Part shown: positions 1 to 5,495 of the stretch, piece after piece
Position numbering within the stretch: position 1 is the first letter of the stretch
How the letters are laid out: each line of letters opens with the position of its first letter
Assembly: GCA_023386115.1 (NCBI GenBank)
Contig: JAEWKL010000174.1
Location: 1-13,867 of the forward strand
DNA length: 13,867 nucleotides
Source: Pseudomonadota bacterium
GTDB lineage: Bacteria > Pseudomonadota > Alphaproteobacteria > Rhizobiales > Beijerinckiaceae
Direction of reading: 5' to 3'
The notes under the pieces: model-generated
The model's database searches: none
Told to the model about the DNA's origin: nothing
Seen by the model: the letters and a program-made list of their open reading frames with translations, nothing else
Program-made: the position numbers and the translations under genes

Positions 1-21
1 GGAGTTGTGTATAAGAGACTG
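1..21. mobile_element. Probable IS50/Tn5-type (IS4 family) transposon terminus
   Basis: Positions 3-21 read AGTTGTGTATAAGAGACTG. This matches the hyperactive Tn5 mosaic end at 17 of 19 positions (mismatches at 5 and 20) and is also close to the natural IS50 outer end. It sits exactly where the mucR reading frame stops looking like MucR. The simplest reading is that an IS4-family IS50-group element is inserted in the 3' end of mucR, with its body to the left of the window. No transposase or 9-base target duplication can be seen. A library-adapter artefact is less likely because adapter sequence would match the mosaic end exactly. Confidence 0.55.
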
Positions 22-413
22 AGGCCGAGGCTCTTGGCCAGGGCCGAGCGTTGGGCGGCGTAGCTCGCCGCGACCATCGGGTAGTCGTGCGGCAGGCCGA
101 ACTTCTGGCGGTACTCGGCGGGGGTCAGGCCCTGCGAGGTGAGGTGGCGCTTCAGCGAGCGATAGGGCTTGCCGTCGATGAAGCTGATCAGGTGGTCGGG
201 CGTGACCGACTTGCGGATCTGCGCCGGGGTCGCCCGGGTCTCCTCGACCGCCGGCGCCGCCGGCTGGCCGAGCGCCGCCAGCGACGCGTGCACCGACGCG
301 ATCAATCCCGGCAGCTCCGCGACCTGAAGATTGTTGTTCGCGACATAGGACGAGACGATGTCGGCCGCGAGGCCGACGAACTCAGACTGCTGCTCCAGGT
401 TGACGTCCGACAC
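1..413 (-). CDS. mucR: MucR/Ros-family transcriptional regulator, 3' end at window edge
   Basis: The minus strand reads without a stop from a GTG at 413 to the window edge (137 codons seen). The protein begins MSDVNLEQQSEFVGLAADIV and carries the MucR core: KSVTPDHLISFIDGKPYRSL, KRHL, LTPAEYRQKFGLP, DYPMVAASYAAQRSALAKS. MucR proteins bind AT-rich DNA and control exopolysaccharide, motility and cell-cycle genes in alphaproteobacteria. The usual zinc-finger cysteines are absent (SFIDG where classical Ros has CxxCG), as in known zinc-independent MucR relatives. GTG 413 was chosen because it gives the usual MSD-x-NLE N-terminus; an ATG at 423 is out of frame. The last codons (from about 20 to 1) do not look like MucR: they read through a Tn5/IS50-like terminus, so the native C-terminal tail is probably replaced. 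The gene is homologous to the one at 5020-5442 but not a recent copy. Confidence 0.88.
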   Translation of the reverse strand, partial: MSDVNLEQQSEFVGLAADIVSSYVANNNLQVAELPGLIASVHASLAALGQPAAPAVEETRATPAQIRKSVTPDHLISFIDGKPYRSLKRHLTSQGLTPAEYRQKFGLPHDYPMVAASYAAQRSALAKSLGLSLLYTT

Positions 414-893
414 GAGGTTCCATCCCGATCTGAGCAACCCGGTACGTTCCGAGTCGTCCAGGCATATCGGGTGCGATGCGCCTTCATCAAGTGAAACAAT
501 GCCATCTTGAAGGAAAACCTGTGTATCGCAGCCGGGATCTGGTTTCGTCCGACCGGTCTTTGCCCGGCCGTCGGTGGTCGCGTCGTTGGTCACGCACCGC
601 ACGCTCGGCCTGTTGCACCGCCCCCGTCGCCGCCTCAGCCTTCGCGGTCGGGCCGCGAGACCGGCACGGCCGGCCGCCGGCCCGCCGAAACCTTCCGGGG
701 ACCGGGGCCGGACCGGATTGATCCGGCGCATGGCCACCATCCAGGCCGCCGCTCCTGCGGCGCCCGGCGATCGCCCCGCAAGAAGGCCTTGACCGGTTCC
801 GCGAACCAGCCTATCAGCACCGCACCCGAGGCGGTGACGCGCCACCCCGGACGGACGGATCCTTCCTCTGATCCACAGCGCGCAATGCCTCGT
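414..893. other. Gene-poor spacer between mucR and tRNA-Gln
   Basis: No reading frame on either strand has a convincing protein signature; the open frames here are arginine/proline-rich products of high GC. The part nearest 414 must hold the mucR promoter and leader, and the part nearest 893 the tRNA promoter, but I see no good consensus hexamers or operator dyads in either. Confidence 0.5.
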
Positions 894-967
894 TGGGGGA
901 TAGTTTAACGGTAGAACAGCGGACTCTGACTCCGTTAGTCGTGGTTCGAATCCACGTCCCCCAGCCA
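894..967 (+). tRNA. tRNA-Gln (anticodon CTG)
   Basis: A full cloverleaf can be drawn. The acceptor stem TGGGGGA (894-900) pairs with TCCCCCA (957-963), followed by discriminator G964 and an encoded CCA at 965-967. The anticodon loop CTCTGAC sits on the stem GCGGA/TCCGT, giving anticodon CTG, which reads CAG (glutamine). The T-arm is GTGG-TTCGAAT-CCAC. An integrase gene begins about 100 bases downstream and points towards the tRNA, so the 3' part of this gene is the likely attachment site; the tRNA remains intact. Confidence 0.97.
930..967 (+). other. Putative attachment site (attL) in the 3' half of tRNA-Gln
   Basis: Tyrosine integrases commonly use the anticodon-to-3'-end segment of a tRNA as crossover site, and the integrase gene is normally adjacent to the resulting att site. 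That layout is seen here. I looked for a second copy of the segment (T-arm plus CCCCCAGCCA) elsewhere in the window and found none, so the other boundary of the island, attR, must lie to the right of the window or has been lost. The exact limits are an inference. Confidence 0.5.
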
Positions 968-1027
968 CCTTGTTCTTCAAGCACTTAGCGCCTGATTTGC
1001 TCCTGTCCCGGAGCCTCACGGCGCTGT

Positions 1028-1048
1028 TCTAGACAGATGCTCTAGACA
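1028..1048. repeat. Direct repeat TCTAGACA, two copies, beside the integrase
   Basis: TCTAGACA occurs at 1028-1035 and 1041-1048, start points 13 bases apart, in the short gap between the tRNA and the integrase stop codon. Short direct repeats beside an attachment core are typical of integrase arm-binding or excisionase sites, but two 8-base copies may also be chance. Confidence 0.35.
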
Positions 1049-1066
1049 CCCGGCCCGTCATCCTGT

Positions 1067-2131
1067 TCACGGATCGGCCTCTTCGCCCTCCCCGCCGGCC
1101 TCCCTCTTCCCTCCGTACAGATCGTCGATCACCCGCTTGTTCGAGCGCCGCATGTCCGCGTTTCGCGCATAGGTCGGCACGGCATAGGTCGTCTTCTGAC
1201 CGAGGATGTCGGCGATCTCCCGGTCCGTCTTGCCGAGCTCGCGCAGGTCCGTCGCGACCGAGTGCCGGAGCCCGTGCGGCGTCAGGCCCGGCTTGATCGC
1301 GCCCTTCTCCTCGAGCTTGACCCGCACCCGACGCCAGCTCGCGTGGAAGCCGCCCTCGGACCACGGCGAGCCGTCCGAGCTGCTGAACAGGTGCGTGCCG
1401 TGTGCCGGCTGCGCATCAAGGCTCCGAGCGAGCGGCTCCGGGCACGGCACCGTCACGTCGACCGCCCCCTTGCCGGTCACGAACGAGATCATCCAGTCCT
1501 GGTAGGCGTCGCGCCTCATCCCCCGGACGTCGCCGAGCCGCACGCCGAGGTAGCGCATCATCGCGAAGGGGCCGCGCAGCGGCGCCGGAAGCGCCGCCAG
1601 CACGGCATCCCGCTCGGCCAGCGTCCAGGGCCGGTTGAGGTTCTTCTCCCCGGTGACCTTGCGCACCTTCCCGACGTGCTCGACCGGGTTCTCCTTCAGG
1701 AGGCCGAGCCCGATCCCGATCTTGCACATGCGGGAGAGCACCTGCACCACGTAGTTCGCGAACCGGCACTTGTGCTTCGCATGGGCCTTGTTGCGCAGCC
1801 CGACAACGAACGGCCAGTCGAGCCGATCGAGCGGCATCGCGCGCAGCGGCTCGAGATAGGCGAACACCTTCTCGTAGTCGGCCCGGGTGCGGGGCTTTAG
1901 CTGGGTGAACTCAGGGGCGGCCCGGTACTGGTCGATCAGGTGGCCGAAGGTGCCGTCCTGCACCTTCTTGGCCCGCCACGCCCGGTCGACCTGATCGAGT
2001 TCGATGGCAAAGGCGGGCGTGCCCCACTCCGCCTTGATGCGCGTGCCGCTCGCGCGGTGATACGCGTAGGTCTTGCCGGATTTCGGCTCGAAGAACCGCT
2101 TCACGCCGCGTAGCGGCATCCTGGTCGTCAT
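1067..2131 (-). CDS. int: Site-specific tyrosine recombinase (island integrase)
   Basis: A 354-residue protein with the two-part layout of phage-type integrases: an N-terminal SAM-like core-binding domain (about 60-150, with TFGHLIDQYRAAPEF) and a C-terminal catalytic domain (about 165-330). Catalytic residues visible are Arg198 (GVRLGDV), the beta-hairpin Lys221 (TGKG), His286 and Arg289 in HGLRH, and the nucleophile Tyr321 (TYAR). Where most family members have a second His or Trp (LGH), this protein has Gln312 (LGQKT), a tolerated variant in some integrases. It would catalyse insertion and excision of the island at tRNA-Gln, whose 3' end is 100 bases beyond the stop codon. The ATG at 2131 lies three bases after the stop of the upstream HTH gene, so the two are probably co-transcribed. 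Confidence 0.95.
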   Translation of the reverse strand: MTTRMPLRGVKRFFEPKSGKTYAYHRASGTRIKAEWGTPAFAIELDQVDRAWRAKKVQDGTFGHLIDQYRAAPEFTQLKPRTRADYEKVFAYLEPLRAMPLDRLDWPFVVGLRNKAHAKHKCRFANYVVQVLSRMCKIGIGLGLLKENPVEHVGKVRKVTGEKNLNRPWTLAERDAVLAALPAPLRGPFAMMRYLGVRLGDVRGMRRDAYQDWMISFVTGKGAVDVTVPCPEPLARSLDAQPAHGTHLFSSSDGSPWSEGGFHASWRRVRVKLEEKGAIKPGLTPHGLRHSVATDLRELGKTDREIADILGQKTTYAVPTYARNADMRRSNKRVIDDLYGGKREAGGEGEEADP

Positions 2132-2134
2132 GGC

Positions 2135-2380
2135 TCAGAGCTTCGCGAGCCAATCCTGGTTGTCGGATTTCGTGGTGCGGCCGCCGGCCATATCGATCCA
2201 TTCGTCGAGTGCGAGGACGTCGTAGCGCAGCAGGCGCCGATCGATCGCGTCGCCGAGGGCGATCGGCGTGACGGGGCACGCCCGCTCGAACACCGCGACC
2301 GTGCAGCGGCAGTATTCCGCTGCCTCGGCCAGCGTCAGCAGCCGGCGGCTGATACCGGGAAGCGCGGACTGGGTTCTCAT
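2135..2380 (-). CDS. Small HTH protein, excisionase/AlpA-like
   Basis: An 81-residue protein. Residues about 14-60 form a MerR/AlpA-type helix-turn-helix (LLTLAEAAEYCRCTVAVFER) with the conserved RRLLRYDVLALDEWID ending typical of DNA-binding excisionase-like proteins. Its start codon overlaps the stop of the DUF1643 gene (ATGA, 2377-2380), and its stop is three bases before the integrase ATG. Position and domain suggest a recombination directionality factor or transcriptional regulator of the integrase, with excisionase the best guess. The longer frame in register upstream is a shadow of the DUF1643 gene and is not part of this protein. Confidence 0.82.
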   Translation of the reverse strand: MRTQSALPGISRRLLTLAEAAEYCRCTVAVFERACPVTPIALGDAIDRRLLRYDVLALDEWIDMAGGRTTKSDNQDWLAKL

Positions 2381-2958
2381 CGGGCGGTGCTCTGCTGGTG
2401 GTCGATGGTGGCTGGGACGGTGGCGCGGCCAGCCCGCCACTCGACGAGCGGCATCCCGAGCGGCACGCGGTTGCGGCCGCGCGCCAGCGGGTGGATCGGC
2501 GCGCCGTCGCCGGTGAGCGCGAAGGCCTGCAGCGGATGGGCGCCGTTGAGCGACAGCGCCGCGATCACCCGGTCGGCGTGGAGTCCGGGCGCCAGCAGGT
2601 TGCCCCAGGCGGCGATGCGCACCGGTGCCGCCGCGGCGAGGACCCGGATGCGGGCGAGGTTCGCCTGCCGCAGAGCCTTGAGCGAGGCCACATCCTGTCC
2701 GGCCAGCCAAACCTCGAGGTCGCGCGGGTCGGTGGCGATCCGGTCGTCGGCGTTGATCACCGTGAACCCGCCGATGCCCGGCCGGCCCTGCAGGAGCGCC
2801 CGCAGCCGGCAGATGGTCGGGTCGTGCCGGTCCGCGCCTGCCGTGCTCGGGTTGCGCATGCAGACGAGGGCCCGCGGCTCGTTGGACCACCAGCGGTCCA
2901 GGCGGAGGCGGTGCAGGCCGCAGGGGGAGAACTCGGCTGAGCCGTGGATCTCAGGCAT
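2377..2958 (-). CDS. DUF1643 domain-containing protein
   Basis: A 193-residue protein recognised by the DUF1643 signature: ALVCMRNPSTAGADRHDPTI near residues 30-49, the FTVINADDRIATDP segment (65-78), a conserved AWGN (117-120), and a late HPLARGRNRVP block resembling the family's HP-L ending. The family is found in phages, plasmids and islands. Its biochemical activity is not established, and I do not assign one. The gene overlaps the upstream zinc-ribbon gene by eight bases and the downstream HTH gene by four, so it belongs to the integrase operon. The C-terminal tail (180-193) appears unstructured. Confidence 0.88.
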   Translation of the reverse strand: MPEIHGSAEFSPCGLHRLRLDRWWSNEPRALVCMRNPSTAGADRHDPTICRLRALLQGRPGIGGFTVINADDRIATDPRDLEVWLAGQDVASLKALRQANLARIRVLAAAAPVRIAAWGNLLAPGLHADRVIAALSLNGAHPLQAFALTGDGAPIHPLARGRNRVPLGMPLVEWRAGRATVPATIDHQQSTAR

Positions 2959-3151
2959 CGGCCTGACCCCGCTCCGCCTTAGGCACCGCGAACGGCCAAG
3001 ACGTCTCGCGGCTCTGGCCCGGGCGGGCCGGCACCTGGCCGGTCCCGCCGCAGACCCGGCACTGATCCTGCCGCGTCTCGGTATGCCGGTCCTCGTGGGT
3101 GGCCCAGCCGATGCCGGAGCAGGTGGCGCAGGGGACGGTGATGGTGGGCAT
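2951..3151 (-). CDS. Small double CxxCxG zinc-ribbon protein
   Basis: A 66-residue protein with two DnaJ-like metal-binding knuckles, CATCSGIG (Cys8, Cys11) and CRVCGGTG (Cys31, Cys34), separated by a charged spacer containing histidines. Four cysteines with this spacing should bind one zinc. The remainder is a flexible Arg/Pro-rich tail. It is the first gene of the minus-strand integrase operon: an AGGAAG ribosome site lies about eight bases upstream of ATG 3151, and its stop overlaps the DUF1643 start. Such small proteins are common in islands and may act in nucleic-acid or protein binding; the specific role is unknown. Confidence 0.75.
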   Translation of the reverse strand: MPTITVPCATCSGIGWATHEDRHTETRQDQCRVCGGTGQVPARPGQSRETSWPFAVPKAERGQADA

Positions 3152-3389
3152 GGCGCGTCTTCCTGTTCGACGGAGTGTCAGGCGGTCCAGCTGGAAAACA
3201 GTTGCCCGTTTCCGGAAACGTATTTCGGGGGAACATCACGGGATGTTCTCATTGCGCGCACCTCGATTGTGGGGATGGCACAACGCGATAATGCTGCGAA
3301 TTGCAGGCCGAAATGTTAGAAATTCGCTTTTCGATTTGACAAATAATTGCTTGAGGTGCACGGCTACCCGCTGCCTTCGGGACACGTGT

Positions 3390-3641
3390 ATGCAACGCGA
3401 ATGGAAGACGTGGTCGCAGATTGCGGACATGATCATAGCGCAACTCAAGCAAGGGCCTTACGGGCACGGGTTGCATTGGATTGAATTTAGCGACATCGAC
3501 GACGAACGAAGCTTGGCAAGTTTTACGCTTAATACCGATGACATGTCTGATCGAGAAGCCGAGATTGTTGCGGGGAGAGTTCTCGATATGCTGACTGAGC
3601 TCAGAGAAAAATATAAGATATCCTCCAAGACGCTTCATTAA
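3390..3641 (+). CDS. Small hypothetical protein, 83 residues
   Basis: From ATG 3390 the frame encodes an 83-residue protein (starting MQREWKTWSQIADMIIAQLK), amphipathic and mildly acidic in the middle (DIDDERS, NTDDMSDREAE). The C-terminal part looks like one long helix. The frame is open further upstream to 3099, but that part is antisense to the zinc-ribbon gene and has no protein-like character, so the internal ATG was chosen. There is no clear Shine-Dalgarno. I do not recognise a family. Codon use is less GC-rich than in the flanking genes and the gene lies in an AT-richer patch, suggesting a separate origin. Confidence 0.55.
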   Translation: MQREWKTWSQIADMIIAQLKQGPYGHGLHWIEFSDIDDERSLASFTLNTDDMSDREAEIVAGRVLDMLTELREKYKISSKTLH

Positions 3642-3688
3642 ATCAGGAAACGATTGACGGCTGCCAGCCATGAGATGAGACATGGCGG

Positions 3689-3799
3689 TCACTCGGCGGC
3701 GAAGAGGGGGAGGTTGGGGGCACCACGGCCTAGGCCTTCAAGCATTGGTACTTCGCTCTCGAAAAACTGGTGCCGATACCTATTTGGATTGAGCGGTAT
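3689..3799 (-). pseudogene. Possible C-terminal remnant of a lost gene
   Basis: On the minus strand a short open stretch (36 codons, no good start, bounded upstream by a stop) reads NPNRYRHQFFESEVP then MLEGLGRGAPNLPLFAAE and ends in TGA. The text looks like a genuine protein C-terminus, and the local GC content (about 3690-3745) is much higher than in the AT-rich flanks. This is consistent with the tail of a gene whose front was replaced by the AT-rich DNA carrying the PilZ gene. The parent family was not recognised. Confidence 0.25.
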
Positions 3800-3849
3800 T
3801 CACGGCGGTGAAAAATTATGAAATACTTCACAAAAGATAGAAATCTCAT

Positions 3850-4125
3850 ATGAACTACAATCGATCTCGACTTAAAATACATGGAGGATCTGTATGGATT
3901 AGAGGACAGTCTCGCTCTCTGTCTTGCAGGGTTCGAAATCTCAGATGGTCGGGGGCCATCATACTCATTGAGCCTGCGGCTTGTCCTGATGACTATATTA
4001 TTCTCAGTATCAACAATTTCAAAAATTTCAACTTTTGCAGAATTGTGTGGCGGGGAGACGATGAGATCGCCACAGTATTCATCTCTAGTCAGAAGACAGC
4101 TAATTTCAAAGAAAAATTTCCTTAA
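3850..4125 (+). CDS. PilZ-domain protein, degenerate c-di-GMP site
   Basis: A 91-residue protein that is almost entirely a PilZ beta-barrel: LSCRVRNLRWSGAIILIEP (24-42), DDYIILSIN (47-55), then CRIVWRGDDEIATVFI (63-78), matching the family pattern of a C-x-V-N-L-x-x-x-G-A strand pair followed by a CRVVWR strand. PilZ domains bind cyclic-di-GMP, normally through an N-terminal RxxxR and a (D/N)xSxxG motif. Here the first is only NRSRLK and the second is NLRWSG with Arg in place of Ser, so binding may be lost or altered. The gene is AT-rich relative to its surroundings. Start ATG 3850 is the only reasonable one; no strong ribosome site is visible. The long minus-strand frame opposite it (3730-4188) is a shadow. 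Confidence 0.7.
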   Translation: MNYNRSRLKIHGGSVWIRGQSRSLSCRVRNLRWSGAIILIEPAACPDDYIILSINNFKNFNFCRIVWRGDDEIATVFISSQKTANFKEKFP

Positions 4126-4184
4126 GCAGCAACGCGTCTTGAGTCTATAACTCGCCAAGCTTTTGAAGATGAGCTCGCGCGACA

Positions 4185-4652
4185 TCACGACTGCTCCGGC
4201 AGGCTGTCGATGTTGGCGGCGGTGGTGGTGAGTTCTGCCAGCAACTCGGGATCGCTGAAGGGCTGCCAGCGGATCAGCACACCCTCGAACGTCAGGAGCG
4301 CGCCGTCACCCGGGTGCTCCGCCCACCAGAAGGCGGCCATGTCCTCGACGGACTGGAAGCCGTCCTCGCGGGCGAAGGCGTCCATCCGGGCGGGCGGCAG
4401 CAGCGCGCCATCGACCTGGAAGAATTCGGCCGGTCCCTTCGGCCCGAACACGAGTCGAACCGGCACCACGGCGGTGCACGCCGGCACGCCGAGCCGCCGG
4501 CAGTGTCGGGTGCGCATGCCGATGTAGAGCTGCAGCTGCTCGCCCGCCCGGGCGTGCCGGCTGCGGCCGGCGCGGTTCGCCCGGATGGTCTGCGCTTTGG
4601 CGCCCATCAGGATCGGCGGCGCGAACCGGCGCTTGAAGCTGTAGGCGACCAT
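4185..4652 (-). CDS. ASCH-domain protein
   Basis: A 155-residue protein. The N-terminal half has the ASCH/PUA-like layout: YSFKRRFAPPILMGAKAQTI gives the conserved K-x-QTIR, followed by the basic GRSRHARAGEQLQLYIGMRT strand. The C-terminal half holds the conserved aromatic W109-W110 and TFEGVLIRW. ASCH domains have a beta-barrel fold related to PUA and are thought to bind RNA or modified nucleic acids. The start ATG 4652 shares one base with the stop of the DUF5131 fragment (TGATG), indicating translational coupling. The open frame extending upstream to 4823 is a shadow. Phage and island genomes often carry ASCH and DUF5131 genes side by side. Confidence 0.83.
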   Translation of the reverse strand: MVAYSFKRRFAPPILMGAKAQTIRANRAGRSRHARAGEQLQLYIGMRTRHCRRLGVPACTAVVPVRLVFGPKGPAEFFQVDGALLPPARMDAFAREDGFQSVEDMAAFWWAEHPGDGALLTFEGVLIRWQPFSDPELLAELTTTAANIDSLPEQS

Positions 4653-4987
4653 CAGAGGAAGGCCTCCGGCACCCCGTTGTGCTCGACCCCGTCCAAGAGC
4701 CGCCCGGACGCACGCTTGCCGATCTTGCAGACGGCGGTGTCGGGGTCGAAGTTGTGCCAGAGCTTGCCGCGAATGCCGGGCTCGTCCGCCCGCAGCTCGT
4801 GGACCGGCGCCCACTCGCCCCACTGCTTGAACAGGAACGGGACCCCGGTCGCGGCGCAGTCGTCGCGGATCTGGCGGAACCAGCCCGGGTGCGACGGCCG
4901 CGCCCGGTGCCGGCCCTGGTCGGTCTCCCCGCCCGCAATCACCCAGTCGATGCGCTCGATCTCACTGGGCAAGAGCGCGTCCCGCAC
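4652..4987 (-). pseudogene. DUF5131 (phage Gp37/Gp68) protein, N-terminally truncated
   Basis: The 111-codon stretch matches the C-terminal half of the DUF5131 family: ERIDWVIAGGET, then RPSHPGWFRQIRDDCAATGVP, the hallmark FLFKQWGEWAPV, and KRASGRLLDGVEHNGVPEA. Full-length members are roughly 230-330 residues and begin with a cysteine-rich segment (WNP-x-x-G-C-x-x-x-x-x-G-C-x-x-C-Y) resembling radical-SAM enzymes. All of that is missing: the first usable codon is GTG 4987, and upstream the frame runs into antisense sequence of the mucR gene. It is therefore a broken gene, or a short derivative still translated so that the coupled ASCH gene is reached. The junction near 4990-5020 marks where mucR DNA was joined to it. 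Confidence 0.8.
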
Positions 4988-5019
4988 GACCTCGTACCGG
5001 CTCCGGAGCCCACACCACC

Positions 5020-5442
5020 ATGAGCCATGAGACCAACATGCCCCACACCGACCTCGTCGACCTAACCGCCAAGGTCGTCTGCGCCTACGTGGCGGAGAAC
5101 CACGTCCAGGCCGCGGAGCTGCCCGCGCTGATCGCCAGCACCTACGCCTCGTTGGCGAAGCTGGATGCGCCGGCCGAGCCGGAAACCGTCCGGCCCGAGC
5201 CCCCGGTGCCGATCCGCAAGACCGTCACCCCGGACCACATCATCAGCCTGGAGGACGGCAAGCCGTACAAGTCGCTGAAGCGGCATCTGAGCACCCGCGG
5301 GCTCACCCCGGAGCAGTACCGGCAGAAGTGGGGCCTGCCGGTCGACTACCCGATGGTGGCCGCGAACTACGCGGCCCAGCGGAGCGAGCTCGCGAAGACG
5401 AACGGGCTGGGCCGGAAGCCGAAGCTCGCCGTGGCGGCGTGA
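5020..5442 (+). CDS. mucR: MucR/Ros-family transcriptional regulator
   Basis: A 140-residue protein. The MucR core spans about 65-130: IRKTVTPDHIISLEDGKPYK, SLKRHL (85-90), LTPEQYRQKWGLP, DYPMVAANYAAQRSELAKTN. It is a nucleoid-type or Ros-like DNA-binding repressor that prefers AT-rich sites. In classical Ros the finger is C-x2-C-x9-H-x4-H; here ISLEDG replaces the cysteines and only one histidine (His89) is kept, so no zinc site is expected, as documented for some rhizobial MucR homologues. GGAG at 5004-5007 precedes ATG 5020. It is followed by a hairpin and a NusG-like gene, apparently in one transcript. It diverges from the DUF5131 fragment at its 5' side. Confidence 0.93.
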   Translation: MSHETNMPHTDLVDLTAKVVCAYVAENHVQAAELPALIASTYASLAKLDAPAEPETVRPEPPVPIRKTVTPDHIISLEDGKPYKSLKRHLSTRGLTPEQYRQKWGLPVDYPMVAANYAAQRSELAKTNGLGRKPKLAVAA

Positions 5443-5448
5443 GACTCG

Positions 5449-5470
5449 GGCCGGCGCTCCGGCGCCGGCC
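5449..5470 (+). terminator. Perfect GC hairpin between mucR and the NusG-like gene
   Basis: The 9-base arm GGCCGGCGC (5449-5457) is followed by a four-base loop and its exact complement GCGCCGGCC (5462-5470), seven bases after the mucR stop. There is no T-tract, so it is not a classical intrinsic terminator. It may be a weak or factor-assisted terminator, a pause site, or an mRNA 3'-end stabiliser that separates expression of the two genes. Confidence 0.55.
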
Positions 5471-5495
5471 TCATCCTGCAGCGTGGAGGCGTACC

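Noticed and set aside
635..820. 61-codon minus-strand frame starting MLIGWFAEPVKAFL
   Set aside because: The start looks slightly protein-like, but there is no ribosome site and the rest is Arg/Pro-rich noise.
3925..3940. GGTTCGAA segment as a tRNA 3'-end repeat (attR)
   Set aside because: Only the universal T-loop core matches; the flanks differ and it lies inside the PilZ coding sequence.
3730..4188. Minus-strand 152-codon frame opposite the PilZ gene
   Set aside because: The plus strand has a clear PilZ pattern; the minus translation has no recognisable motif.
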